Positions 32,307 through 44,446 of a stretch of DNA of 64,000 nucleotides are shown piece by piece. Both the position numbers and the translations under genes were made by a program. Under the pieces are notes generated by a model. That model was not told the origin of the DNA. It was given only the letters and a program-made list of their open reading frames with translations, and did no database searches. This DNA is from Calliphora vicina (Eukaryota; Arthropoda; Insecta; Diptera; Calliphoridae). The stretch covers positions 73,449,140 to 73,513,139 of the forward strand of contig NC_088781.1 of the NCBI RefSeq assembly GCF_958450345.1. The letters run 5' to 3'. The first letter of the stretch is position 1, and each line of letters starts with the position of its first letter.

Positions 32307-32960
32307 GGTTCTATAAATCGATTGTTCGAACAATCGACTTTTTGCTGAAAAAAGTCGAAAAGTCGAAATCGACTTTTTGGTCGGAAAAAAGTCGAACAAT
32401 CGATTATGTTATCTCATAAGTCGAATAGTCGATAAAAGTCGAAAATAGTCGATAAAAGTGGAAAAAAGTCGAATAGTCGATAAAAGTCGACTTTTTAGAT
32501 TGTTAAAAAAAATATTTAATTGCAACATTATACTAAAACTATTGCAATACACTTGCATTTTTTGTAGTGTGTGCTAATATAAATAATAAATAAATGTTTA
32601 TAAATTAAAGCTTTTTTCTACACAACATTCTTCTAACTATTATTGCCTTGATAAATTTCATTTTTATTGCTAAACATTACAAAAGGCGCATCAATAAATG
32701 TAGAAACTATGTATTTTTTTACAAGAAATGGTAAAAAGTTGAAAATAGTCGGAAAGTCGAAAATAGTCTAAAAAAGTCGATTTAACTAAAAAGTCGAAAG
32801 TTCGAAAAGTCGAATTTTATAAATTACCAAAAGTCGAAAGTTCGAAATGTCGACTTTTTAAAAAACGAAAAAAATTGAAAGTTCGAAAAGTCGACTTTTT
32901 GAAAAACGGAAAAGTCGAAAGGTCGAAAAGTCGACTTTTTGTTTCAGCTATAGAACCCTA
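32307..32960. repeat. GTCGA-rich degenerate tandem repeat
   Basis: Dozens of AGTCGAAAAGTCGAC-like words in both orientations, so strongly self-complementary. Possible inverted ends are GGTTCTATA (about 32,307) and TATAGAACC (about 32,958). 32,500-32,760 is less repetitive AT-rich text. Non-coding. Confidence 0.6.
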
Positions 32961-33184
32961 CAATGAACGTCACAGAGTATTTTGTGTATTTTTTAAAATT
33001 TAAATAGTGTAAAAATTTGATTGTTCGATTATTCGAATAATCGACTGTGCATAACATAATATTTCTATTTGAATTTACGTCTCTGGCATAGAATATTTGT
33101 GTCTCTGGTAAATAGTGTAAACTCGGCCACGTTATTGTCATTATTTTGCAAATTATCAAATACAATACGATATTTAGAAATAAA

Positions 33185-33683
33185 ATGTTTAGATCATTTA
33201 ATAGAATTGTTGTAAGTTTAAAATTTTCTATTTTCATTACAAACATTTATAAATTCCGTCTCATTTTAATAGAAAAAATGTTCAGCCCGCCAAATACATT
33301 TAATTCCAATGGTTGTGGAGCAAACAGGTAGAGGAGAGCGCGCTTACGACATATTTTCGCGATTACTTAAGGAACGTATTATATGTTTGATGGGCCCGGT
33401 ACATGACGATTTAAGTTCTTTAGTAGTAGCTCAATTATTGTTCCTACAGTCGGAAAACTCAAACAAGCCAATTCATTTATATATTAACTCTCCTGGTGGT
33501 GTTGTAACTGCTGGGCTTGCTATATATGACACAATGCAGTATGTAAAACCTCCTATAGCAACTTGGTGTGTGGGACAAGCTTGCTCAATGGGTTCACTTC
33601 TTCTCGCTGGAGGTGCTCCTGGAATGCGATACTCATTACCAAACTCACGAATTATGATTCATCAGCCCTCAGGCGGAGCGCAG
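33185..33683 (+). CDS. ClpP: Mitochondrial ClpP protease, exons 1-2 (partial gene)
   Basis: The proteolytic subunit of the mitochondrial matrix ATP-dependent Clp protease. Exon 1 is 33185-33211 (9 codons), intron GTAAGT...TAG is 33212-33272, and exon 2 is 33273-33683, ending at a CAG|GTATTG donor; both introns are phase 0. The 146 residues read so far comprise a short basic mitochondrial presequence, then the conserved core: VVEQTGRGERAYDI, YINSPGG, catalytic Ser about 114 in ACSMGS and catalytic His about 139 in MIHQPSGG. The third catalytic residue (Asp) and the C-terminal third (GQATDI onward) are not in the window that I can find. Clp proteins assemble as heptameric rings capped by ClpX. 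This is the only cellular gene seen here. The open frame that starts at 33,309 is the middle of exon 2, not the true start. Confidence 0.93.
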
Positions 33684-34106
33684 GTATTGTGACAATTATA
33701 AGACTAAATATTCGTAAAAACGTCTAACTTTTGGGGTGCTATATTTCCCTTATGAAATATTTACCATGAGCTCGTTAGTAGAGATATTCTCCTAAGCTTG
33801 CTGGCTGAGATATAAATTATCAGCGTAATTTTAATTCTAACGCTAGTGAGTGGTGTTTGGCACCAATCGTAGAATAAATACGAAGTGTCACACAAGTGGT
33901 GTACACCCAATCACGGATTTACATTTATATGCTATTCAGGACCGCTGTTTATTTTACACCTTATTAAGGAAAAAATATAATAGGAATTCGGTTATAACCT
34001 TACCTGAAAATGTTTTTTGCTAAAATTTTGCGATATGAAAAAGTGCTGTATGGATTAGAAATGCTTAAACATAATTTTTGTAATTTTTGCTATTTTTAAT
34101 TTTTAA
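33684..34106 (+). other. Start of ClpP intron 2
   Basis: AT-rich non-coding sequence after the GTATTG donor. No ORF and no recognised repeat until the Helitron terminus at 34,107. If the gene is intact, intron 2 spans the rest of the window (over 30 kb of transposons). Confidence 0.6.
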
Positions 34107-34274
34107 CTAGCGGATACCCAGCGTATGCTACTACGCTAAAAATCCTTTCACGACCATAAGACTATTTAGATAAAAGTAAACATTTTGTCTATTTAATGTG
34201 AATCAGTTAGCGCCAAAAACGCATATTTTGAAATTAAAATAAAAAATAGAATTTTGGTCGTAAAGTGCAAATTT

Positions 34275-37200
34275 TCGTTCCACATATCGTTTATCAAAAT
34301 GTTCGTGGTTTGAGAACAAAACTATCATCCCTTTATATAGAAAGCTTTAACATTGATCAACATATTTTAGTATTAACAGAAACATGGCTCAATGAAAATT
34401 TTTTAAATACCGAAATACTTTGTAACAAATTTAATATTTTTCGTCGTGATCGTGGCAGCAAGTCCATAGGTGGTGAAGTCCTTATTGCAGTTTCTTACAA
34501 TTTTCCATCTGAACTTGTAGATTTCGAATTTCCGCAAGATATAGAATTTATATCAGTATCAGTAAAAATAAATGGATATAAAATATTTATTACTTGTTCT
34601 TACATTCCGCCATCTTCTCCACAAATAATATACATCAAACATGCTGAAATTATTAGTTCTATTGCCTGCTCCCTTCATAATAACGACGCTATTTTTGTCT
34701 TTGGAGACTTTAATCTGCCATCAGTAGCTTGGAATTATTTGCCAGATGATAAATATTTTGTCCAAACAAGGCAAAATTCGAAGTTTGATGAGTTTTTTAA
34801 TATATTATATGACATAAGTCTATTTCAAATTAATGGCATTGCAAATAAATATTCAAAAATGTTGGACCTAATATTCGTAAACGATGTGACTAATTCATTC
34901 ATCAATCGCTCATCCCCAATTACAACTCCAGAAGATATCTACCATCCTACAATTGAGCTAAGAACGTCAATAATATATAAATCGCTCTTGACCTCACCTG
35001 GTGATAGTAAAAAGGTTTTTTCGTTCAATCGTACCAATTATAACATGCTGAATGAACTCCTTAACAATACAAACTGGTACAATATATTTTCGTACTATAC
35101 AGATACTGAAGCTTTTTACAATAAATTAAATTCTTTCTTGGATATATGTGTTCCAAAACAAAGATATACAAATCTATCTGGTCCACCATGGAATAATAAA
35201 CAGCTGGTTCAAGTTAAAAATAAGAAAAAATTTAAATAAACTGGTTCTCATCTTTTTTACCATAAGTACTCCGTTTGTCAAGCTGAGTACACTCTGCTCA
35301 GTAAATCGTGTTACAATAATTATATAAACAAAGTTAAATATAATTTTAAACGTAATCCTAAATCATTTTTCAAATTTGTCAACTCCAAAAGAAAATCAAC
35401 TGGCTTCCCCTCATCTATGAAGTTTAACCAAAATGAATCTAGTGATGATGCAGTTATAAGCAATCTATTTGCGGATTTTTTCTCAACAACTTATTCAAAT
35501 GCAACTTATAATGATTCTGCTGACTACCCATATATGATATCTTCAATTCAATCAGTATCTATACAATTTATCGATGTTTCTATTATAACCATGGAATTAA
35601 AGAATCTAAAATTTTCGCATAATTTTGGTCCTGATAAAATCCCTAGCAGTATTTTAATCAACTGTGCTGACAATATTGCTATCCCTCTTACGTATTTATT
35701 TAACAAATCAATAAAGAGTTGTAATTTTCCTAACGTCTGGAAGGATTCTTTTATTGTTCCATTATTTAAATCAGGAAATAAGTCTGATATTAAAAACTAC
35801 CGAGGTATTGCTAAATTAAGTATAATACCCAAACCACAAAGTATACAGAGGCGACACGGCAAAAAAAATATATTTGTCTCTTTCGCTCGAAACAATTTCA
35901 ACTGGTTTGGTTTTGTGCTTATTTATATAGTTGTTTGTTTTAACGCACTATCTGTATTAAACCGCAAATTTGTTTTCTCTTTCTATCGAAACAATTTCAA
36001 AAAAAGCTGATTTTAGTGTTTTTGAACTGTCAAATTTGACACCTCTGTATACTTTGTGCCCAAACTATTCGAGAGAATTATAACTGAACAATTATGCTAT
36101 CAAGTCTCAACTTTAATATCTCCTTATCAACATGGCTTTCAGAAAGGATGCTCAACGACAACAAATCTACTTCACCTAACATCCGAAATTTATCACGGAT
36201 TTCTTCAACATCAGCAAATAGATATGATATATACAGACTTCAGCAAAGCTTTTGACAAAGTCAATCATATGCTTTTGAGAAAGAAACTTTGTTTATTGGC
36301 GTTTTCCAACAGTACACTACAGTGGATTTTCTCTTATTTAACAAAAAGAATACAAGCTGTACTTTTTAAGAATATTCGTCCTAGAAATATAAAGGTATCA
36401 TCAGGTGTACCACAGGGCAGTCATCTTGGTCCTCTTCTTTTTTCATTGTTTATAAATGACCTTCCTCAAGTTATTCATGGTTCCAATGTCTTAATGTATG
36501 CAGACGACGTTAAAATATTTTCAAGTTATCGTCAAGTTCTTGATCAGCAACTTCTTCAAGATGATTTAAATTCGTTTTATTCATGGTGTAGGGAAAATTA
36601 TATGGAATTAAACCTAAAAACTGCAAATATATGCGATTTGTTAGAAAAAATCCAATACCGACACACTATGTTTTTGAACTACATCAGCTTGAAATGGTCG
36701 ATAAATTTTTAGATCTGGGAATTTTACTGGATTCCAAGCTAAATTTTATTTCACATATAACAATGACAGCAAATAAAGCCAGAGGTGTACTAGGATTTAT
36801 GAAACGTTGGGATAGGGAGTTCAATGACCCTTATGCCACTAAATCCCTATACACATCCCTGGTAAGGCCTATCCTGGAATACGGATCCGTAATATGGGAC
36901 CCTATATATAAAAAACATTCAGATGCTATTGAATCTGTACAAAAGCAGTTCCTACTATTTTGTCTTCGTGGATTGAATTTCAACCCAATAAATCTACCTT
37001 CATATTCTGCAAGATTGGCTTTAATTAAACTTCCAACCCTGAAGAGCCGAAGATCAATGTTAAACATTTCATTTATTTGCAACATAATAAATGGTAGTGT
37101 AAGTTCCGGTTTTTTAATCCAAAATATCTCATTTAATGTGCCTCAACGACCATCACATCATTTTGTTCCATTATCAGTGAAATTTATTAGAGCGAACTTT

Positions 37201-37377
37201 GCCAATGCTGATCCAATATTGATTTTTCATTACGTAACAATATAATTAAAAACAACATTATTGCTTACTTGAATTCTTAATTTTTATAATAAGTTTTATT
37301 ATTACATTTATAAAAATAATTGTTAATTGCCTGCAAGGATAATTTTCCATAGGCTAATAAATAAATAAATAAATACT
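34275..37377 (+). pseudogene. CR1/L2-group LINE ORF2 (endonuclease-RT), broken
   Basis: A 5'-truncated non-LTR retrotransposon. 34,275-35,239 encodes an AP-like endonuclease (LTETWL, FGDFNLP, DLIFVND motifs). A frameshift near 35,230 precedes the linker. RT begins near 35,417 (DKIPSSIL, NYRGI) and is interrupted by a MITE at 35,835-36,058. It resumes at 36,066 with YTDFSKAFDKV, SGVPQGSHLGP and the catalytic YADD. Another frameshift near 36,630 leads to the C-terminal thumb/connection part ending at 37,245. The 3' end is an (AATA)n tail near 37,355-37,375, as in CR1/L2-related LINEs (Daphne/Kiri possible). Inactive through frameshifts and the insertion, but otherwise well preserved. Confidence 0.85.
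35835..36058. mobile_element. Short 7-bp-TSD MITE inside LINE RT
   Basis: A 224-bp member of the CACAAAGTATACAG family; TSD CCCAAAC (35828-35834 and 36059-36065). It splits the RT between fingers motifs. The LINE frame is continuous across the target site apart from the insert and its 7-bp duplication. Confidence 0.93.
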
Positions 37378-37616
37378 CATGTTTATTGACTACATATCAA
37401 CGCACGCAACATGAATAATGATTTTATATCTTTTTGTAACAAAAATGCAATTACCAGGCCGAATATATACCGCAATATAAAATTAAAAAATCAGTTTTAC
37501 ACTTAAAAACATTTTGGCACAATTCTTGAACACAGTACGAAAATACAATTGTGTCCCCGTGGTCGTCAAAGGGTTAATAGAGGGTTTTTATACTAATTGC
37601 CCATGTAAAAAATCAG
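37378..37616. other. Non-coding spacer
   Basis: AT-rich sequence after the LINE tail, no ORF or repeat recognised; possibly leader or LTR remnants of the decayed Gypsy that follows. Confidence 0.35.
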
Positions 37617-39480
37617 TTGCTAACATTTTCCTGCGTGCACAATTTAGCCGTGGTATCAAAAACAGTGACATACATACGTGAGCAGCTGTTACAATCACAA
37701 AAAGTAATATCAGAATTTCAAGACATTGTGGCAAAGGCTCTGACTTTGGAAACAGCAAAAATCGATTCAAAGGAACTCGCTAATAAAGAAGTACAACCAA
37801 CGTCAAGTGAAATAAACAAAATTTCAGGAAAAAAATACAACCAGAGGAGAAATGATAATGTGATGCAAAATAAGTAAAAACGTGGAACGTATGAAGTTGA
37901 TTTCAATGCGTTGGGCCTTGATGGGCTCTGTTTGAGGTGTGGCAAAAACAGTCAAAGAAAACAAAAATAATTTAAAATGTTCAGAATACAATAAATTGGT
38001 GACGAGGATGTGATTTACATTTAAATAAAAATAGATACTGTTTTTTTTCAGCATGAAATCGAATTCCAACTGGAATTGCGGGGTTTTTAAATCATATCAT
38101 CAACGACGAAGAACGACGAATATCATTCGCCTCAATATCGCTTACAGACGCTGAGAGGAACTATTCTCAAATTGATCGTTAAGCATTAGCCGTTGTATTT
38201 TCAGTGGATCATTTTTATCAATAATTGTTTGGGCATTTGTATTAATAACAGATAATCAACCGTTGTACCGAATTTTTCATCAGAATGCCAACCTACCTCA
38301 AATGACTTTTTCATTGCTGCAAAGATAAGCAGCATTTTTTCAGGATTTAATTATCAAGTTATTTACAAAAAGGGCTTATCACGTGCCCCAGTAAAAACAC
38401 CGTTGTTAACAGACACAGCGATCAATAATGAAGTGAATCAACAATAGAACAAAATTCAACGTTAAAATTAAATTATAAAACTCTTCAAGCTGAAACTCAC
38501 GCTGAAGAACTTTCAAAACATTTACAAAATTTTCAACATAATCGAGTGGAAGATACAATGTTCGCTAAACAATGGCATAATTTTTAGGGGACATCGTACC
38601 AAAAACATATTGGTATATCCAAAATGAAACAATTAGCTCGCAGGTACAGGATGAACATTCTTAGTAAAATAATGTTCATCCTGTAGTATTGTCAAATCAA
38701 GTCCCCCCAAAGCAGAGTTTCACACTTGGGATTAACCAGAACATAACTGGCAGCGAATTCATATGGATTACGCAGGTGTTTTCCAAGGTTATTATTATCT
38801 GGTGGTAATGAACGCGAAATCGAAGTGGGCTGAAATTGGTATAACGCCAACTTCTCCAACATCTAGCTCTACTATAGAGATGGTCCTAGACTTATTTGCG
38901 AGACATCGATATCCGGACGTAATCGTGTCCGATAACGCCACATTATTTACCAGTGACAAATTTCAATTATTTTGTACAGATCGTGGTATTTTCCAAAAAT
39001 TTATCGCTCCGGGCCGAGCGAAATGCTCAAATACTAAAAAATCTACTGAAATTTATGGTAAATGATCAGCGGCCTATAAGGGAAAAGGTAAGAGAAATTT
39101 TTCGTTACCGAACAACAGCACTGCTAAATGGTAATACACTATCTGAGTAATACCTAAAACGGCAAATACGAATTCAATTAGATGCACTAAAACATCCTCA
39201 GATTAATAATCAAGGTCACATGGATCGATGCAAGGCTCGTCAACTATGCGAGGGAGAGAGAGTATAAGCTAGATATTATTCGAATAATAAGAATCTGTGG
39301 AAGCTGGGCGCAATTTTAAAGAAAATGTGTTTTACACTATTTGGTCAAATTAGTGGTCATGTTTTTAAACGACACATAAACCAACTAAGATCGACAGCAG
39401 TTCAACAAGCTGAAGAACCAGAACTTATTGAGACAACCTAACAGGCTATATTACAATATCAAGCTAAAATTTCATTTGTC
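37617..39480 (+). pseudogene. Decayed Ty3/Gypsy gag-pol
   Basis: Fragments in order: a gag-like helical stretch (37,617-37,877); RNase H remnants (38,110-38,400) with the LTDAERNYSQI-type motif interrupted by stops and a TDNQPL motif; then the integrase core (38,763-39,065) with the first-Asp motif DYAGVF and a DVIVSDNATLFTS second-Asp motif. After a frameshift an AERNAQILKN stretch corresponds to the Glu region. The protease and most of RT are deleted. The style is K02A2.6/mag-like. Many stops; inactive. Confidence 0.75.
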
Positions 39481-40143
39481 CAGCTAAATATAAATTTTCG
39501 ACAATAATATCTATATTATTTTATTTTGGTTTATTTACAAGCTGAACCCTTTAGAAAACATCTGTTTTATATTGCATCTCGATCTAGATTTTAATATACA
39601 ATGTCGGACAAAGTCGAGAACCAACCTTCAATGTTAATACATGTAGTGGCATTTCGGCTGGTTCCAATGAATTAAAAAATTCAGTATGGAAATTTCTAAT
39701 TCAGCACCTAATATGCAAGACTAAACTAAATTGTTTATAACAGACCGAAAATCAAAAATCTGACTACACTGTTACCCAAAAGGATTTTCTGAAGATTCCG
39801 TGAAAATATGGGCATTAGCCCTATATTATTGAATTGTTATACGCCCCTTCGCCCACAGACCGATTATCAAAAATCTGACTATACAGTGTTACACGCTGGG
39901 CAATTCTGTCCAGCCGTTTTTTTATTTCTATATATAGGTGGCATTAGCGGTATTTTTTTTTCATCATTTATTTATTGTATCTTCATTATTTAATGAACTA
40001 ACAATAAGTGGTTCAAATCTTATTTATATTTATATTTTTATTTTTTATTTCGATAATATTAAATTTATATACATTTGTCTTAGAAGGTAAAGAGTTTAGG
40101 GCTTATGCTCCTTTTCTACTTAATAATAAGCTGTGAATTATAA
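39481..40143. other. Repeat-derived spacer with Helitron 5' debris
   Basis: No gene. 39,700-39,935 holds reversed Helitron 5' text (ACAGACCGATTATCAAAAATCTGAC, CCAGCCGTTTTT). 40,000-40,143 is AT-rich and ends GCTGTGAATTATAA, the same tail that ends the LINE fragment at 55,015-55,035, directly before a Helitron 5' terminus. Confidence 0.45.
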
Positions 40144-40969
40144 TCTATATATATAAAAGAGTAACGTGACTGACTGACTGACTGACTGATTCATTCATCA
40201 TCGCACAGCCCAAACCGCTAAAGCTAGAAACTTGAAATTCGGGTAATGGGTTCCTTTTACAATATGTAGATCCACTAAGAAGGGATTTATGGAAATTCGG
40301 TCGTTAAGGGGGACAAATGGGGCAAAAACGGGTAAAACCTGTACCTCTATATCTCCAAAACAAATAAACTTAGAAATAATATTTTAAATGCGTCCGCCTG
40401 TAATCAAAAAAAGAGCCGACAGGTGTTTGGTACTTTTTTGAAATTCAAAATTCAAGTGGCCATATGGGGTAAAAATAGTCCCCGTAGAACCCTCTGTTAA
40501 CATGTATATCTCCTACATAAATAAACATAGAAATATTATATTGAATGTATCTGGCTCAGATCAGTACTTTTTTGAAATTCGAATTCCTAAGGCCTCAAAA
40601 TTGTTTTCTTTTTTGGTACTTTTTTATCAAAATGTATTTTCTCACTAACAATTCCATGAACTATTATTTTCAAATAGTACGTATTACTAGGTACTTTTTT
40701 GAAAATTATTTCTTCACGGGGGACAAAAAGGGGACAAAAAACGGGATAAAAACGGAGATTTGATATTATTTATTCAATTTAAAAATAAAAAAAGATAAAA
40801 TATTCTTCCAACCACACAAAAAAGAATCCACAACATGCTATTCGGAAGTCAAATACAAATGGGTAAAAAGGGCCAAATTTCAGTACACTTATATTGGTAC
40901 TTTTTTGAAATTCATTTCTACTATTCTATTCAAGTAGTTTTATTTTTTTTTCAATAAAATTGTTTTGCC

Positions 40970-41033
40970 TCCACTGAGATTCGAACCGATGTAGTTCGGC
41001 TACAGTTCAGTAGTCTAAACCCTTAGCCTACAC
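40970..41033 (-). other. tRNA-like sequence with A and B boxes
   Basis: The minus strand reads TGTAGGCTAAGGG (A-box-like), about 34 nt, then GGTTCGAATCTC (B box, consensus GGTTCGANNCC). A CTAC...GTAG stem sits between. The acceptor stem does not pair, so it is not a functional tRNA. It may be a tRNA-derived SINE head carried inside the Helitron. Confidence 0.4.
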
Positions 41034-41492
41034 CAGAATGTTTATTTTCATGTTTAGAATACTAATTTTATTTTAAAATATATAGTTTTTCACCCTATTC
41101 ACCATTAGTTGAATTCTAATGGTGTTGAAAATTCCAATAGTACAGACACAAACCTTAACCTTTTTTGTAAAAATTATTATTTTCACCTTATTCAATAAAT
41201 TTAAAATTTATTCAACATACAGTTATATGAAATGTATATGGGAATTTATGAGGGAAAATATTAATAACAGTGTTGTAAATATAGTTGGTTTAATGCTATT
41301 TGAAATGTTATAGTTTTATTTGATAAAAAACTACAAAACAAATTATTTTGTTGAAATGTGAAACAAAACAAAAAATATTCATAAAAATATATTCATTAAA
41401 GCATTTCTCAAAAAAAAATCACGTGTTTATTCCTATTCGCTAAAATAAGAATTTTGTTCTCGCAAAATTTAATAACAATTTCAGTAAATTAA

Positions 41493-41970
41493 GGTCCTCA
41501 TTTTATAAAACAAAACGTTTGGAAGCGTAAGCAATTTGTATGAAGAATACTGGGAAAAAAGTTTAAAACTTATTTCCATAGAATTTTATTTTAACGTTTG
41601 TCATTTCGTTTTATAAAATTAGACCCTAAAAAAATTAAAATGTAAAGCACTATGTGTATCTATGAGTAAATCATTATTTATACTCTATTTATCAAGTTCA
41701 TAAAATCAACTTATCACTCAAATGTAGTATTAGAAACTTTTTATAAATTTAAAAAACAGAATTTACGCAATATGTGTCTCTATGATTAAAACCTTATTCA
41801 TATTCAATTTATCAAAAGATTATAAAACAAATTTAGGGCCTCATTTTACAAAACGCAACGACAAACGTTAAAATAAAATTCTATGGAAATAAGTTTTAAA
41901 CTTTTTTCCCAGTATTCTTCATACAAATTGCTTACGCTTCCAAACGTTAAACAAATTGTGTATGAAAAAA
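41493..41970. repeat. Inverted pair of ~140-bp repeats
   Basis: 41,493-41,637 (CCTCATTTTATAAAAC...GTTTGGAAGCGTAAGC) and 41,833-41,960 are inverted copies separated by ~195 bp. A partial third piece follows to about 42,025. Foldback-type repeat or two MITE copies. Confidence 0.65.
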
Positions 41971-42410
41971 ATTCAAGTTTAAAACCTTATTACCAGTATT
42001 CTTCATACAAATTGCACGCTTTATAAAAAAAAACATTTTTTTAGATAATAACAAATAAATTTTCGCTTAAATAAAATCGTTTACACAAACATTTATTTAA
42101 ATATTTTTATTTCGATGAATAGACAACACTATTTACATATAACCGTCAACTCATTTGAAAAAAATAGTTGTGTAATAATAAGTGCTCAAATTTTATAAAT
42201 TCAATTAAAAGAAAAAATTCTACGTTACTTAGAAATGTAAGTTTTTTAATTTCATATTCCATATATATATATTAATCTTCATTAAGTTTTATTACGTTTT
42301 TATCGTGTAAATAAAATGTATATGTACATACATTCACACCACAATTTTTAAAATTTTAAAAAATGATATGCTATTAGGTCATATTGTCATAATGTCCTTA
42401 TTGTCATAAT

Positions 42411-42576
42411 GTCCTAATATATTATGATAGTTTAAACAATTTTTGTTGTGTTTCAAACAATAATGTTCTAAACTAATAAGACTTTTTGAACTATGTTCAT
42501 TGTTTTGTCATAAAATAACACTTTTTTTGAAGCACAACAACAATTTGTTTAAACTATCATAATATATTAGGACAAT
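42411..42576. mobile_element. Palindromic MITE
   Basis: The arms TCCTAATATATTATGATAGT... and ...ACTATCATAATATATTAGGA are inverted repeats of about 28 bp with a TTTAAACAA extension, around a ~110-bp core containing further inverted TTGTTTGAAACA-like text. Target duplication not clear. Confidence 0.6.
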
Positions 42577-43210
42577 CAGACCGTTTGAATACCCCAAATA
42601 TGTTGAAAGTGTGTTTAAAAAAATATTTTTACTGAAATTTGATTTCAACTATTGGGTATATGACTTAAAAATGTGGGATTTGCTATAGGTGGCGTATCTT
42701 TTGAACCCCTTTATTAATTTTTAATAACTTTTATATCACTCTAAAGGGTATATATCTGTCATTCATCCTCGCTTAGTTATGGAACATTAAGTGTAAACAA
42801 CAAAGTTTTTTTTGTCGAATTTTGTGCCAACAAAGCGTCATATGTGGAAAGTTTTGCTTTACTTCTTTCATTTGAAAAACGTGCCGCAGAAGTACACATA
42901 GATCACCAAAGCTTATGGTGAACGTGTTCCATCGGTTTCAACGTGCAAGAGATGGTGCATGTTCAGAAGTGATGATTTTGAAACGGAAGGCCCAGGACAA
43001 CCAAACAATTTGAAGACCAAGATTTGGAGGCATTAATCCGTGAATGTTGTTGTCAAACTCAACATGAGCTTGCAATATCATAGGGAGATACTCAAGAAGC
43101 AAAACGTTTGCAAGCAGCAGGATTTGTCAAAAAAAAAGGCAAATTGGGTACCATACGAATCGAAGACGAGATACCTTGAAAGCGATTTAGCATTTCCGAA
43201 ATGACGTTTG
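42577..43210 (+). pseudogene. mariner transposase N-terminal fossil
   Basis: From about 42,810 the sequence reads through frameshifts as the N-terminal helix-turn-helix part of a mariner-family transposase. Recognisable pieces are a KRAAEVH/AYGE-like segment, a GRP-like PGQPKQFEDQDLEALIRE segment and a KRLQAAGFVKKKGKLG segment, in the normal order. The DD34D catalytic half is missing. Inactive. Confidence 0.65.
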
Positions 43211-43650
43211 AACTAACAGTTATTTAATAGTATTTTTGATTTTCATAAACATAGAAAATTCTAAAAGTTAGAATGTGAGTTTCTATGAGACTTAAAAACC
43301 AATTACTACTACTATTAATTATCTATCTTCTGGCTGTAATTTTTATTTTGGCTTAAACAATGGATGTAAATTGAGACAGTTGTAAATATACATATATGAT
43401 TAAAGTAAGAATATTTATTGGTAATTGGTGAACACTTATTTGTCCATCTGAGTGTATGTACGACTGTTAGTTGAAATTAATTTTCCTAAGAAGATCAGAA
43501 AAATATTTTGTGCTTTTTCAAATATATTTTTGAATTATAGAATAAATGCAGAATCCCACAGATTGAGTCATACTCGCTTCGAATGATATTTATACCACAA
43601 CATTTAGCAAATTTGAAAAATGAACTGAAAAACTAAAATACATTTTTATA

Positions 43651-44198
43651 TACAGTGAATGTCACTTAAAATCGTACACCATCGTAGTCACATTTTATTC
43701 ATTAGTTTTAGAAAGTTGATGTTTTGGAAATATTTTAAAATGCTATTTTTATATTGTGTGTGCTATTACCTATTAGAAAATTGGGTATAATTTTAATTGC
43801 ACTTATCCACAAATAAAACAATTGGGTAAGACTGCCAGTGCCCAGAATATCAACGCTTCATTTAAAATCGTAAAGGCACTAAAAAATAGCAAATGATACC
43901 CTACAAAGTATTAGAATTATTTAATATTAACATTTTTTTCAATTTTTAAAGTTTTAATTATAATTTAATATAATTGTACGAATTTAAGTGAATTATGAAT
44001 TTTGTGATGTTCTTTAATTTTCATCAATATTTTTTTAACGAATTGAGGGTTTGTTAACTTTTTTGTTGAAATACATATTTTTTGTTCCAATTAATAAAAT
44101 GACTTTTAATTTTTTATATAATCACCTATTATTGCCTGTATAATTTTATAATATTTAAAAAAAAATATGTTGTACGATTTTGAGTGACACTCACTGTA
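43651..44198. mobile_element. Tc1/mariner-like non-autonomous element
   Basis: A 548-bp element with TIRs TACAGTGAATGTCACTTAAA and (inverse) TGAGTGACACTCACTGTA, extended by ATCGTACA, flanked by TA on both sides. No ORF. The TA duplication and CAGTG ends fit the Tc1/mariner group. Confidence 0.82.
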
Positions 44199-44446
44199 TA
44201 AAAATAAAAAATAAGATCGGAATAAGATCTCTCAACGTAAAAAATTACAACGATACAGAAAAATTAAATAAAATTTGGTACGGGAATAATTCAATAATAT
44301 TAGTCGAAACAGTGGGCATGCAAGGTTAAAAATAATTTGGGACTTCCGCTTTAATAACTACAGTAAAATAAATGGTTGACGATTTTAACAATAATACAAA
44401 TATAGCTGATAATGTCAACACACCTCACGTTTAAACTTAATTGTGT

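Larger units (their letters stand above)
34107..39936 (-). mobile_element. Reverse-oriented Helitron remnant, split by other elements
   Basis: On the minus strand the 3' terminus reads hairpin GCGTA-GTAGCA-TACGC, then ...ATCCGCTAG at 34,107: a stem-loop ~10 bp from a terminal CTAG, characteristic of Helitrons. A degenerate 5' part (GGCTGGACAGAATTG..., CTATATATAGAAATA) lies near 39,935, also reversed, and resembles the 5' end at 55,014. The stretch between is occupied by a LINE and a Gypsy fragment. That both ends belong to one element is inference. Confidence 0.45.

Noticed and set aside
33146..33331. 61-codon ORF overlapping ClpP exon 1 and intron
   Set aside because: It reads through the intron in another frame; splicing gives the conserved ClpP frame.
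40165..40200. (GACT)n microsatellite as an independent feature
   Set aside because: It is part of the standard Helitron 5' region, with only five repeats.
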